Of a stretch of DNA of 64,000 nt, positions 43,092 to 52,206 are shown piece by piece (positions within the stretch are counted from its first letter, which is position 1; the number at the start of each line of letters is the position of its first letter). Position numbers and translations under genes: made by a program. The stretch is from Microbacterium sp. Root166. Lineage in GTDB: Bacteria > Actinomycetota > Actinomycetes > Actinomycetales > Microbacteriaceae. The notes below the pieces were generated by a model that was not told the origin of the DNA, ran no database searches, and saw only the letters and a list, made by a program, of their open reading frames with translations. The stretch spans positions 1 to 64,000 of the forward strand of contig NZ_LMGL01000004.1 of the NCBI RefSeq assembly GCF_001427145.1. Reading direction: 5' to 3'.

Positions 43092-43877
43092 CTACTTGAC
43101 GCGTGCGGTGGCCTGGGCCGGCATGACGCCGCGCGGCTCGAACAGTGCCCGGTGCAGGAATCCGGCGAGCACGGCTCCGACGAGCGGGAAGAGCAGGAAC
43201 ACCCACAGCTGGGCGAGCGCTTCGCCTCCGCCGTAGATCGCGGTGGCGATCGAGCGGGCCGGGTTCACGGACGTGTTGTCGATCGGGATCGACGCGAGGT
43301 GGATGAAGGTGAGCGTCAGGCCGATCGCGAGCCCTGCGAAGCCGGCGGTGCCGCGCTGCGGGTGCGTGACGCCGAGGATCACGAGCAGGAAGACCGCGGT
43401 GAAGAGGACCTCCGCGATGATGGCCGCACCGAGACCGAACCCACCGGGCGAGGCGTCGCCGAAGCCGTTGCTGGCGAAGCCGCTGTCCTGTGCGTTGGTC
43501 AGCCAGCCGTCGGGGTGGAAGATGCCGATCAGGACGATGAGGGTCGTGCCCAGGGCACCGCCCACGATCTGGGCGATGATGTACGCCGGGGCTTCTTTCC
43601 ACTTGAAGCGGCCGGCCGCGGCGAGGCCGAGGGTGACGGCGGGGTTGAAATGGCCGCCCGAGATCGGGCCCCACGTGTAGATGCCGGCGAGAAGCGTCAG
43701 GCCGAACGCGAGCGAGACGCCGACGAAGCCGATTCCCAGAGACGATCCGTTCGCACCCGTGCCGAAGTCCGAGGCGAACAGCGCCGCGCCGATCGAGCCG
43801 AAGACGAGCAGGAACGTCCCCAGTGCCTCGGCGACGAGCTTCGTGGCCGTGCTGGGCTGGTTGGTGGTATCCGACAT
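43092..43877 (-). CDS. Aquaporin (MIP family channel, AqpZ-like)
   Basis: The 261-residue protein has six spans and both half-helix motifs, HFNPAVT and VNPARS, that line MIP channels. The narrow-pore residues and HFNPAVTLGLAAAG fit water-selective aquaporins rather than glycerol facilitators. An extracytoplasmic insert of about 30 residues (DGWLTNAQDSGFASN onwards) lies before span 4. AAAGGAG precedes the ATG at 43877. It converges on katG; some aquaporins pass hydrogen peroxide, so the neighbourhood may be functional, but this is only suggestive. Confidence 0.93.
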   Translation of the reverse strand: MSDTTNQPSTATKLVAEALGTFLLVFGSIGAALFASDFGTGANGSSLGIGFVGVSLAFGLTLLAGIYTWGPISGGHFNPAVTLGLAAAGRFKWKEAPAYIIAQIVGGALGTTLIVLIGIFHPDGWLTNAQDSGFASNGFGDASPGGFGLGAAIIAEVLFTAVFLLVILGVTHPQRGTAGFAGLAIGLTLTFIHLASIPIDNTSVNPARSIATAIYGGGEALAQLWVFLLFPLVGAVLAGFLHRALFEPRGVMPAQATARVK

Positions 43878-43960
43878 GGCGGACTCCTTTCCTCGTCGCG
43901 AGGCTATCGCCACGGTCAGCGAATTCCCAGGTAACGCCGGCGGAGTGTCCGCTTTCGTGC

Positions 43961-45262
43961 TCAGAGGCGTCCCGCGGCCTTGAGGGCGAGATATCGGTCG
44001 GCGATGCGCGGGGGGAGTCGATCGGGCGTGTCGGCCAGCGCCTCGCCACCGGCCCGGGCGATCGCCGATGCGACGGCCGCGGCATCCCGAGCCGTCCGCT
44101 CGCCGGCCGCCGCCCGATACACCGCTGCGGCGTCGGGGAGGAAGTCGTCGGGGATGTGCTCCTCGGTCACCGTGCCCACGAGCACCGTCGTGCGCCGGGA
44201 GAGCGCCGGCAGCGAGCCGAGGAAGCCGCGCGCGGCTTCGGGCGCGTCCTGCGCGGTGAGCAGGACGACCAGCGACGGCCGCGAGGTGAGGAGCCGGATC
44301 TGCGCGAACGCGGCGTCCCAGTCGGTGTCGATCAGCTGCGGCTCGACGGGAGCCATCGCGTCCACCAGAGCCGGCAGGAGCGCCGGGCCGTCCACGCGCG
44401 TGACGCGGGCTCGGGTCACCCGATCGAACATGAGCAGGTGGACGTGGTCGCCGGCTCGGGAGGCGAGCACGGCCAGGAGCAGCGCGGCCTCCATCGCGGC
44501 ATCCATGCGCACGCCGTCGCCGACACGAGTGGCGGCCGTCCGGCCCGAGTCGATCATGATCACGACGTGGCGGTCGCGCTCGGGTCGCCAGGTGCGGAGC
44601 ATCGTCGTCGTCGACCGCGCGGTCGCGCGCCAGTCGATCGAGCGGACGTCGTCGCCCCGCACGTACTCGCGCAGACTGTCGAACTCGGTGCCCTGACCGC
44701 GCACCTGCACGCTCGTGTTGCCGTCGAGCTCGCGCAGGCGCGCCAACCGCGAGGGCAGGTGCCGCCGGGCGGTGAAGGGCGGCAACACCCTGATCGCGCC
44801 GGTGGAGTCGAGCTTCGCCTGGCGCCCGGCGAGGCGCAGCGGTCCGTCCGATCGCACCACGGCGAAGCGCGTCGAGAGCTCGCCGCGCCGGCGCGGCAGC
44901 AGCGGCATCCGGAAAGCCCTGCTCTCGCCGGGAGGGATCGTCAGGGCGATCCGCTCCTGCGGTGCGCCGGCCGTGGGCTGCCACGCATCCCGGAACCGGC
45001 CGCGCACGGTGCGGGTGCCGGTGTTGCGCAGCCGCACCTCGACCGAGGTGGGCTCGCCGAGCAGCACTCGGCCGGGAAGCCGCCGCTCCACGCGGATGCG
45101 CCGGGGGTCGGGCGCCGCCACGGTGTCGACGAGGGCGAGGATCGTGCACAGCAGCAGCCAGCCCGCGGTCGCCGCCCACGCGTCGATGCCCGCGGCCGAG
45201 AGCAGCACGACGGGCACCGCGCCGACGGCGACGAGGAGGGGGAAACGGCCGGAGACGAACAT
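43961..45262 (-). CDS. DUF58 domain protein
   Basis: The 433-residue protein has two N-terminal spans (residues about 8-50), an Ig-like region (VEVRLRNTGTRTVRGRF), the DUF58 signature in GTEFDSLREYVRGDDVRSIDWRAT (positions about 215-238, split across this text at the family core), and then a von Willebrand A-like fold with VVIMIDSGRTAA as its metal-binding region. DUF58 proteins work with the MoxR ATPase encoded just upstream (two bases between stop and start), probably in folding or insertion of envelope proteins. Last gene of the five-gene operon starting at 49575. Confidence 0.9.
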   Translation of the reverse strand: MFVSGRFPLLVAVGAVPVVLLSAAGIDAWAATAGWLLLCTILALVDTVAAPDPRRIRVERRLPGRVLLGEPTSVEVRLRNTGTRTVRGRFRDAWQPTAGAPQERIALTIPPGESRAFRMPLLPRRRGELSTRFAVVRSDGPLRLAGRQAKLDSTGAIRVLPPFTARRHLPSRLARLRELDGNTSVQVRGQGTEFDSLREYVRGDDVRSIDWRATARSTTTMLRTWRPERDRHVVIMIDSGRTAATRVGDGVRMDAAMEAALLLAVLASRAGDHVHLLMFDRVTRARVTRVDGPALLPALVDAMAPVEPQLIDTDWDAAFAQIRLLTSRPSLVVLLTAQDAPEAARGFLGSLPALSRRTTVLVGTVTEEHIPDDFLPDAAAVYRAAAGERTARDAAAVASAIARAGGEALADTPDRLPPRIADRYLALKAAGRL

Positions 45263-45264
45263 GT

Positions 45265-46254
45265 CTAGATCGGCACCCGCGTCTGCTGCAGCACCGAGCC
45301 GAGCACGGCGTCGACCGAGACCCCTTCGAGCTCGGCATCCGGGCGAAGGCGGATCCGGTGGCGCCAGGTCGGGACGAGCATCGTCTGCACGTGGTCGGGC
45401 GTGATCGCGGGGTAGCCGCCGAGCCACGCCCAGGCCTTCGAGGCCGCCAGCAGCGCGGTCGCCGCACGCGGGCTGACCCCGAGCTGGACCGAGGGGCTGC
45501 GGCGCGTGGCCTGGGCGAGGTCGACGACGTACCCCAGCACGTCGTCGGAGACCGTGACGGATGCCGCGGCCCGCTGCGCCGCGCGGATCTCGTCCGCGCT
45601 CGCCGCCGGCCGGACGCCGGCGCCGGCGAGGTCCCGCGGATCGAAGCCGCCGGCGTGACGCCGGAGGACAGCGAGCTCGGCGTCGCGCGCGGGAACCTCG
45701 ACGATGAGCTTCAGCAGGAACCGATCCAGCTGCGCCTCGGGCAGTGTGTAGGTGCCCTCGTGCTCGATCGGGTTCTGGGTCGCCGCGACCAGGAACGGAT
45801 CGGGCAGCCGCCGCGTCACGCCGTCGGTCGAGACCTGGCGCTCCTCCATGGCCTCCAGCAGCGCCGCCTGGGTCTTGGGGGGCGTGCGGTTGATCTCGTC
45901 GGCGAGCACGACATGGGTGAAGATGGGGCCCTCGCGGAACTCGAACTCCCCGGTGCGCGCGTCGTAGACGAGCGAGCCCGACACGTCGCCGGGCATGAGG
46001 TCGGGCGTGAACTGGATGCGCTTGGTGTCCAGGCCCAGGGCCGCGCTGAAAGAACGCACCAGGAGGGTCTTGGCGACGCCGGGAACGCCCTCGAGCAGCA
46101 CGTGCCCACCCGCCAGCAGGGCGATGAGGAGACCGGTGACGGTGCCGTCCTGGCCGATGACGGCCTTGCCGACTTCGAGCCGGACGCGGTTCATCGCCTC
46201 GCGCAAGGCGGCGTCGTCGATCCTGGCCGGGGCGGCGGGGGGAGTGTCGGTCAT
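45265..46254 (-). CDS. MoxR-family AAA+ ATPase
   Basis: The 329-residue ATPase has EGVPGVAKTLLVRSF (Walker A variant of MoxR), VVLADEINRTPPKTQAALL (Walker B), ATQNPIEHEGTYTLPEAQLDRF (sensor 1 and Arg finger region) and a C-terminal lid with SPRAATALLAASKAWAWL. It acts as a chaperone-like ATPase with the DUF58 protein encoded next. Its ATG overlaps the DUF4350 stop (ATGA). The set DUF4129-DUF4350-MoxR-DUF58 is widespread in actinobacteria. Confidence 0.94.
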   Translation of the reverse strand: MTDTPPAAPARIDDAALREAMNRVRLEVGKAVIGQDGTVTGLLIALLAGGHVLLEGVPGVAKTLLVRSFSAALGLDTKRIQFTPDLMPGDVSGSLVYDARTGEFEFREGPIFTHVVLADEINRTPPKTQAALLEAMEERQVSTDGVTRRLPDPFLVAATQNPIEHEGTYTLPEAQLDRFLLKLIVEVPARDAELAVLRRHAGGFDPRDLAGAGVRPAASADEIRAAQRAAASVTVSDDVLGYVVDLAQATRRSPSVQLGVSPRAATALLAASKAWAWLGGYPAITPDHVQTMLVPTWRHRIRLRPDAELEGVSVDAVLGSVLQQTRVPI

Positions 46255-47429
46255 CGAGGATCGTTCCTTTCCGGGCGGACGGCCGCGTGCACGGCGTCCT
46301 CGAGATGGCGAAGCTGCTGAGAGAGGACGACCAGTTCGGCGTCGCCCGCGGGAAGGCGCTGGTAGAGCACGCCGTGAACCCCCGCGCGGTCGAGTCCCGT
46401 CCGCGCGGCGGCGGCATCGGCGATCTCGGAAGCGGATGCCGCATTCCCGAGGCCCAGGAGTCGGCCGATGCGCTCGAGCGCACCCAGGCGGAGCTGATCG
46501 GCGGCGTGGACGGCGTCACGCGAGTGGGCGTAGAGGCGCGCGCGACCCTCGGTGGTCTCGGTCGCGCGCACGGTGACGGGCAGTCGCTCGGCGACGAGCG
46601 GCCCGAACCGGCGGCCGCGCCAGATGGCCGCGGCGACTCCTGCGGCGAGCAGCAGCACGATCACAGGGCTCACCCACGGCGGGGTGAGATCGCCCAGCGA
46701 GGGGTCGGAGCTGGTGAGATCGGTGTCGCCGGGCCCGGGCTGGTACCAGACGACGGTGGCGTTGCGTCCCATGAGGTTCACGCCGAGCGCCGCGTTGCCG
46801 TTCTCAGCCAGGTCCTCGTTGGTCAGGAGGGCCGTGCCGTCGACCGCCGCGACGACCCCGTCGCCGTGCTCGGCCGCCAGCAGGCCGAATCCGTCGCCGC
46901 CGGGGTAGCACGCGAGCACGTCGTCGGGCGCGGAGAACACCGCGTCGGGCTGCACCGCGCCGGCGCGTTCGGCATCGGGGAAGTCGCACTCCGGATCGAT
47001 CGCTCCGGCATCGGCGAAGCCGGCGGGCTCGGCGCCGGGGAGGAGCAGGTCGAGGGTTCGGCTGCGGGGGTCGATCAGGACGACGTCGTGCGCGGCATCC
47101 GTCAGCGCGAGCAGTCCCTCGTCGGAGAGGGCGGGGGTGTCGGTGAGCACGAGGGTCGCCGGCTCGTCGTCGAGAGCGGCGGCGGCAGCGGCATGGTCCC
47201 GGACGACCTCCACATCGACGCCGTGCTCCTCGAGGATCTGGGAGAGGGCGCGCGTCCCAAGGGCGCCGGCCGACTCCGGGTCGAGGGCGTCACGCTGACT
47301 CCACTCGCCGGCGCCGGCGATCATCGCGCCGATGCCGCCGACGAGGACGAGGACGACACCGATCGCGATCCATGCGGCGACCCGTCGCCGACGTCCGGCC
47401 GGAGCCGAGATCTCGACGTCGGCGCTCAC
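46251..47429 (-). CDS. DUF4350 domain protein
   Basis: The 392-residue protein has an N-terminal span (residues about 15-38), an extracytoplasmic DUF4350 domain (ALGTRALSQILEEHGVDVEV, LVLTDTPALSDEGL, VVLIDPRSRTLDLLLPG) of GATase-like alpha/beta fold, a second span (about 258-278, SPVIVLLLAAGVAAAIW) followed by GRRFGPLV, and a cytoplasmic helical tail. Four Cys occur in the external domain. The GTG at 47429 overlaps the DUF4129 stop (GTGA). Member of the MoxR-DUF58 operon; precise role unknown. Confidence 0.88.
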   Translation of the reverse strand: MSADVEISAPAGRRRRVAAWIAIGVVLVLVGGIGAMIAGAGEWSQRDALDPESAGALGTRALSQILEEHGVDVEVVRDHAAAAAALDDEPATLVLTDTPALSDEGLLALTDAAHDVVLIDPRSRTLDLLLPGAEPAGFADAGAIDPECDFPDAERAGAVQPDAVFSAPDDVLACYPGGDGFGLLAAEHGDGVVAAVDGTALLTNEDLAENGNAALGVNLMGRNATVVWYQPGPGDTDLTSSDPSLGDLTPPWVSPVIVLLLAAGVAAAIWRGRRFGPLVAERLPVTVRATETTEGRARLYAHSRDAVHAADQLRLGALERIGRLLGLGNAASASEIADAAAARTGLDRAGVHGVLYQRLPAGDAELVVLSQQLRHLEDAVHAAVRPERNDPR

Positions 47430-48103
47430 GCCGACGTCTCCTGGAGCTGCGCGGGTCGCGCAGCGGCGACGGCATCGTCCGTCTCGGCGACCAGGCGGTA
47501 CAACTCGGGAGTCCCGGGGCGGCGCAGGTACCGGACGTCGTCGAACGCGGTCGCGGACGATTCCAGTCGCTCCGCGAAGCCGGGGAAGGCCCGCGCGGCG
47601 GCGCGGGCGAAGGCGTGGACGGTGGCCCCGGGCGGCACGTCCACGACGCCGCGCTCCGCGCACGCTCGGGCCAGAGCGCGGAATCGCATCGCGACCGCGG
47701 CATCCCACTCGGCCTTCTCGGCATGTGCCGCCGCCGCCGCTCGCAACTGGGCGGCAGAGCGTCGCTCGTCCGCGTCGAACAGCGCCGGCGCCTGCTGACG
47801 CGCGCGGCCCGTGGCGCGCGGGACCCCCCAGATCGCGAAGGCGACGACGATCGCGACCACGACGACGATCGCCGCCAGCAGCGCCGCTGCCGAGCCCCAT
47901 CCTTCGCCCAGCTGCACGGAGAACAGGTTGCTGAAGGCGTCGGCGATCGCGCGCGCGATGAGATCGAACGGCGTCGGCTCGGCCGCGTCGTAGACCGGAT
48001 CAGCGAGCTCGCGTTCCGCCCACTCGCGGGCCTCGTCGCCGTCGGGTGTGAGCGGCGGCCCGACATCCGCCACGATGGCGGCGATCGCGGCGCTCACGCC
48101 CAT
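47426..48103 (-). CDS. DUF4129 domain membrane protein
   Basis: The 225-residue protein has an N-terminal span or signal anchor, an external stretch with PLTPDGDEAREWAERELADP, a second span near 75-100 (AALLAAIVVVVAIVVAFAIW), then the cytoplasmic DUF4129 domain with AEWDAAVAMRFRALARACAERG and a conserved VRYLRRPGTPELYRLV end. ATG at 48103 is chosen; a GTG at 48097 would overlap the preceding stop as GTGA and is equally possible. It belongs to the MoxR-DUF58 operon. Confidence 0.87.
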   Translation of the reverse strand: MGVSAAIAAIVADVGPPLTPDGDEAREWAERELADPVYDAAEPTPFDLIARAIADAFSNLFSVQLGEGWGSAAALLAAIVVVVAIVVAFAIWGVPRATGRARQQAPALFDADERRSAAQLRAAAAAHAEKAEWDAAVAMRFRALARACAERGVVDVPPGATVHAFARAAARAFPGFAERLESSATAFDDVRYLRRPGTPELYRLVAETDDAVAAARPAQLQETSA

Positions 48104-49575
48104 GGCGACTCTCGGTCGGCGGTGTCCGGGTGCGCCGCGGGCGGGGCCCACTGCGTCGGCGGTGCGGCGGTCGGGGCCGCCTCGGGAGGCGCGGTCGGCG
48201 ATGCCGGGGCGGCCTCGGCAGGGGTCTGCGGGGCCGGGCTGTACGGCGGCAGACCGGGCGCCGGGCCGTAGGCAGGCGGGGCCGGCGGCCGGCCGTAGGG
48301 CTGCGGCGCGCTGTAGGCCGGGGCGGCCGGGTAGCCCTGCGCGGGCACCGGATAGCCGGGCGCCGGCTGCTGCTGGGGGTAGGCGGGGGCAGGCTGGGGG
48401 TAGGCAGGGACCTGCTGGGGCCGGCCCCCGTACGGCTGCTGCGGATACGGCTGCCCGGGGTACGCAGCGGCCGGGTAGGCCGGCGCCGGGTACGGCTGTC
48501 CCGGATACGGCGCGAAGCCGGGCGCGCGCACGGCGATGGTGCGGCCGATGTGCTCGCGATAGGGATCCGGCAGCGCGGTGGCCCCGGCATCCCGCCGCTC
48601 CACATAGGAGAGCAGATCGAGGTCCAGGCCCTCACGCCTCATGCGGCAGTCGATGTAGATGATCGCCGTCGCGGTGGACTGCACGACCACGGCGACCGCC
48701 TGCAGCAGCAGCGTGACGATCTGGGTCAGCAGGAGGACCACGATCATGCCGATGATCGCGGTGGGCTCGTTCGCTCCGGTCGGGGCGATGATCGTGGCGA
48801 GGCCCGACGACAGGAAGCTCGCCGGAACGCTGATGACCTGGGCGACGAATCCGAACACCAGCGAGATCAGGACGATGATCCCCAGTGCGGGCCAGAACCT
48901 GCCGCGGGTGAGCGTCCAGGAGCGGGAGATCGCCCCGCCCAGCGTGGCGTGCTCGAGGATGATCGCCGCCGGCGCGAGCAGCAGCTTGATCATGAGCCAG
49001 AGTGTGAGCGGGATCGCCGCGAGGATCACGAAGACCGTCAGGCCGACCGCTGCCAGCGGTGCGGCGATGCCGATGGTCACCAGGGCGACCACGACCAGGG
49101 CGACGAGCAGGAGGACGGCCAAGGCGAGGAGGAAGCTGTAGCCGATCAGGCGCCAGACGATCGGCTTGATGCGTCGCCACAGCGCACGCAGCGACAGCTT
49201 CTCGGCGACGGCGGCGTGAGCCACCTCTGCGACGACGATGCCCTGCACGATGACCCCGAGAGCACCCGCCGCCATGCTCAGGACCAGCCCGGCGACGAAG
49301 GTGATGCCGACCGAGCCCGCGAAGACGGCCTCGTACTCGTCGGTGCCGGGACGCAGGGTGTCGAGACGGACGAACGACGCGAACGCGATGCCGCCGATGG
49401 CGGCGAGTACGACGAGGTAGGCGAGAGTCTGCACGATCAGCGCGAAGCCGAGCAGCACGCGCGGGTTCTGGCGCAGGGCGGCGAACGAGCGCCCGAGGAT
49501 GGTACCGAAGCCGAGCGGATGGAGCGGGATGATCCCCGGGCGGGATGCCGGAGTCCAGGCCGGATACGCGGTCAC
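48094..49575 (-). CDS. GPDPase membrane-domain-like protein with Pro/Tyr-rich tail
   Basis: The 493-residue protein begins with a short cytoplasmic region holding IIPLHPLGFGTILGRSFAAL, then about six to seven spans (residues about 40-310), the layout of the glycerophosphodiester-phosphodiesterase membrane domain family. No phosphodiesterase catalytic domain is present. The last 150 residues are a low-complexity cytoplasmic tail of PYPGQPYP, PQQPYGG and PAYPQ units, then Ala/Pro-rich. GTG at 49573-49575 follows GAGGATC. First gene of the operon leading to DUF58; divergent from mtrA. Confidence 0.8.
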   Translation of the reverse strand: MTAYPAWTPASRPGIIPLHPLGFGTILGRSFAALRQNPRVLLGFALIVQTLAYLVVLAAIGGIAFASFVRLDTLRPGTDEYEAVFAGSVGITFVAGLVLSMAAGALGVIVQGIVVAEVAHAAVAEKLSLRALWRRIKPIVWRLIGYSFLLALAVLLLVALVVVALVTIGIAAPLAAVGLTVFVILAAIPLTLWLMIKLLLAPAAIILEHATLGGAISRSWTLTRGRFWPALGIIVLISLVFGFVAQVISVPASFLSSGLATIIAPTGANEPTAIIGMIVVLLLTQIVTLLLQAVAVVVQSTATAIIYIDCRMRREGLDLDLLSYVERRDAGATALPDPYREHIGRTIAVRAPGFAPYPGQPYPAPAYPAAAYPGQPYPQQPYGGRPQQVPAYPQPAPAYPQQQPAPGYPVPAQGYPAAPAYSAPQPYGRPPAPPAYGPAPGLPPYSPAPQTPAEAAPASPTAPPEAAPTAAPPTQWAPPAAHPDTADRESPWA

Positions 49576-49727
49576 GGTGATCCTCTTCCGGGGTCGGGTT
49601 CCTGCGTGGGCGGGGTGCCGCTCGACTGCTCCCTATCGTGGCATACCGGCTCCGACGGGAGCGGTGGCCGTCCACACCCTCAGCAGTCGTACGTGCACTG
49701 CTCGGCATGCATCCAGGCGTCGTCCAC

Positions 49728-49733
49728 TACTCT
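49728..49733 (+). promoter_or_regulatory. Possible -10 box of mtrA operon
   Basis: TACTCT lies 69 bases before the mtrA ATG in the 227-base divergent gap. An AAAGGA ribosome binding site is near 49785. I see nothing else in the gap that I can name. Confidence 0.35.
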
Positions 49734-49802
49734 GTGTGAAGCGCAAGGGGAAGGCGCGGTCACTGCCTTGCCCGCGCCGAACGCAAAGGACGAACGCGCG
49801 CG

Positions 49803-50483
49803 ATGACATCACGCATCCTGGTTGTCGATGACGACACCGCCCTCGCCGAGATGATCGGGATCGTGCTCCGCACGGAGGGATTCGAGACGGCTTTCTGCGC
49901 CGACGGCGCGCAGGCCGTGGATGCGTGGCGCACCGAGAAGCCCGATCTCATCCTGCTCGACCTCATGCTGCCGGGTATGGACGGCATCGAGATCTGCACG
50001 CGCGTGCGCGCCGAGTCCGGCGTCCCGATCATCATGCTGACCGCTCGCACCGACACAGCCGACGTCGTGAAGGGCCTGGAGTCGGGCGCCGACGACTACA
50101 TCGTCAAGCCGTTCAATCCCAAGGAGCTCGTCGCGCGCATCAAGACGCGCCTGCGCCCGAGCAGCCAGCCGACGGGCGACCAGCTGCGCATCGGCGACCT
50201 CACGGTCGACGTCGCCGCGCACGAGGTGCGCCGGGGCGACGCTGCGATCGCACTCACGCCGCTGGAGTTCGAGCTGCTCGTCGCACTCGCCTCCCGTCCG
50301 CAGCAGGTGTTCTCGCGAGAGATGCTGCTGGAGCAGGTGTGGGGCTACCACTACAAGGCCGACACCCGGCTCGTGAACGTGCACGTGCAGCGCCTGCGCG
50401 CGAAGGTCGAGCAGGACCCCGACAACCCCCGGATCGTGACGACGGTCCGCGGCGTCGGCTATCGCGCCGGCGCGGTCGTCTGA
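49803..50483 (+). CDS. mtrA: Response regulator MtrA (OmpR family)
   Basis: The 226-residue regulator has a receiver domain (1-120) with the acidic pocket VVDDD, phospho-acceptor Asp53 in LILLDLMLPGMDG, Thr in MLTART and Lys in IVKPFNPKEL, then an OmpR-type winged helix (about 130-226) ending VRGVGYRAG. Gene order mtrA-mtrB-lpqB identifies it as the actinobacterial regulator of cell division, wall turnover and osmotic response. ATG at 49803 fits the family N-terminus. Confidence 0.96.
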   Translation: MTSRILVVDDDTALAEMIGIVLRTEGFETAFCADGAQAVDAWRTEKPDLILLDLMLPGMDGIEICTRVRAESGVPIIMLTARTDTADVVKGLESGADDYIVKPFNPKELVARIKTRLRPSSQPTGDQLRIGDLTVDVAAHEVRRGDAAIALTPLEFELLVALASRPQQVFSREMLLEQVWGYHYKADTRLVNVHVQRLRAKVEQDPDNPRIVTTVRGVGYRAGAVV

Positions 50484-50490
50484 GGCGCTC

Positions 50491-52206
50491 ATGACGGCCC
50501 CGCCGACGGGGGTGACGGCCACCCGGACGCCGCTGGCCGGCTGGCGCGACTGGCGCACCTGGCCGGGCAACATCGCGGCGCTGTGGCGCCGCTCGCTGCG
50601 CTTCCGGACCATCATGGTCACCCTCGGCCTCACCGCGTTCACCGTGATCGTGGCGTGCGTGTGGATGGCGCTGGCCATCCAGAACGACCTCTTCGTGTCG
50701 CGGCAGACCCAGGTGCTGCGCGACGCGCAGCGTGCGACGGCCGCCGCCCAGCTGACGCTCGACAGCGCGACGGCCCAGTCCGACAGCACGCAGCTGCAGA
50801 ACGTGATGAGCCTCGTACGAGGCACCCTGGCATCGCAGTCGGCGAGCGAGATCAACGCGGCGTTCCGCATCGGTCCGCCGTCGAGCAATGCGCCGCAGGA
50901 CTTCACCAGCGACCTCCGGTTCGAGGAGGTGCTGACGGAGGGTCTCCGCGACAGCGTGCGCGCCAACCCCGACCGGCAGGTGTGGCAGTCTATCGCCCTT
51001 CCGACCGACGACGGCACCGTCGTGCCCGGCATCGTCGTCGGGCAGCAGCTGTCGGTGCCCGGCGTCGGACCGTACGAGCTGTATCTCGCGTACGACCTCG
51101 CCAATGCACCGCAGACGCTCGGCTTCGTGCAGAGCACGCTGTGGATCGTCGGCATCGGGCTCGTGCTGCTGATCAGCGGCATCGCGTGGTTCGTGCTGCG
51201 CTCGGTGACGACCCCGATCGGCGAGGCGGCCGACACCAGTGCCAAGCTCGCCGCCGGCGAGCTCGGCGTGCGCCTCCCGGTGCGCGGCGAGGACGAGCTG
51301 GCCACGCTCGGCAGGTCCTTCAACGCCATGGCCGACAGCATCGAGTCGCAGATCAAGGAGCTGGCCGACCTCTCGCTCGTGCAGCAGCGGTTCGTCTCGG
51401 ACGTCTCCCACGAGCTGCGGACTCCTCTCACCACGATCCGCCTGGCCGCCGACATGATCAACGACCGCCGGGACGAGTTCGATCCCGCCACCGCCCGGGC
51501 GGCCGAGCTCCTCAACAACCAGGTGCAGCGGTTCGAGACGCTGTTGACCGACCTCCTCGAGATCAGCCGGTACGACGCGGGCTCGGTGCAGCTCGAGCTG
51601 GAGCCGACGAGCCTGGCACACCTCGCGGAGGACGTCATCGCTTCGATGGAGCAGCTCGCCCAGCAGCATCAGACCGACGTGCGGCTGGTGGCTCCGGGCG
51701 GCTATTCGCCGGTCGAGATGGATCCGCGGCGCGTCCGCCGCGTGGTGCGCAACCTGCTGGGCAACGCGATCGAGCACGGCGAGGGGCGGCCGATCGTCAT
51801 CACGGTCGACAGCGACCAGCAGTCGGTCGCCCTCGGTGTGCGCGACTACGGCCTCGGGATGCGCGCGGAAGACGTCGATCGCGTGTTCGACCGGTTCTGG
51901 CGCGCCGACCCCTCGCGGACGCGCACCATCGGCGGGACGGGCCTCGGCCTGTCGATCGCCCTCGGCGACGCCCGGCTCCACGGCGGTCAGCTCGCGGTCT
52001 GGTCCGAACTCGGTCGCGGCACCAACTTCGTCCTGACGCTCCCTCGCGCGCCGGGACGCCCCGTCGGGCCTTCGCCGATCCCGCTCGACCCGGGCGACGA
52101 TTCCATCGCCGCCGTGGACGACCTCGGCCTCACGCAGCCCATCAAGGTCGGCAGCACCGACGACGGTGCGCTGCGGGATGCCGCCACCCGGGGCGGTGCG
52201 CCATGA
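50491..52206 (+). CDS. mtrB: Sensor histidine kinase MtrB
   Basis: The 571-residue kinase has spans at about 41-62 and 216-237 flanking an extracytoplasmic sensor of about 150 residues, then HAMP (about 238-290), the phospho-acceptor His307 in SDVSHELRTPL, and an ATPase domain with RNLLGNAIEHGEG (N box), DYGLGM (G1), FDRFWRAD (F) and GTGLGLSIA (G2). A charged tail of about 45 residues follows. It phosphorylates MtrA; LpqB modulates it from outside. Start ATG at 50491, seven bases after the mtrA stop; stop overlaps lpqB (ATGA). Confidence 0.96.
   Translation: MTAPPTGVTATRTPLAGWRDWRTWPGNIAALWRRSLRFRTIMVTLGLTAFTVIVACVWMALAIQNDLFVSRQTQVLRDAQRATAAAQLTLDSATAQSDSTQLQNVMSLVRGTLASQSASEINAAFRIGPPSSNAPQDFTSDLRFEEVLTEGLRDSVRANPDRQVWQSIALPTDDGTVVPGIVVGQQLSVPGVGPYELYLAYDLANAPQTLGFVQSTLWIVGIGLVLLISGIAWFVLRSVTTPIGEAADTSAKLAAGELGVRLPVRGEDELATLGRSFNAMADSIESQIKELADLSLVQQRFVSDVSHELRTPLTTIRLAADMINDRRDEFDPATARAAELLNNQVQRFETLLTDLLEISRYDAGSVQLELEPTSLAHLAEDVIASMEQLAQQHQTDVRLVAPGGYSPVEMDPRRVRRVVRNLLGNAIEHGEGRPIVITVDSDQQSVALGVRDYGLGMRAEDVDRVFDRFWRADPSRTRTIGGTGLGLSIALGDARLHGGQLAVWSELGRGTNFVLTLPRAPGRPVGPSPIPLDPGDDSIAAVDDLGLTQPIKVGSTDDGALRDAATRGGAP

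Noticed and set aside
48240..48520. DNA repeats suggestive of a CRISPR or tandem array
   Set aside because: They encode PYPGQPYP-like protein repeats of variable length and spacing, without uniform repeats or unique spacers.
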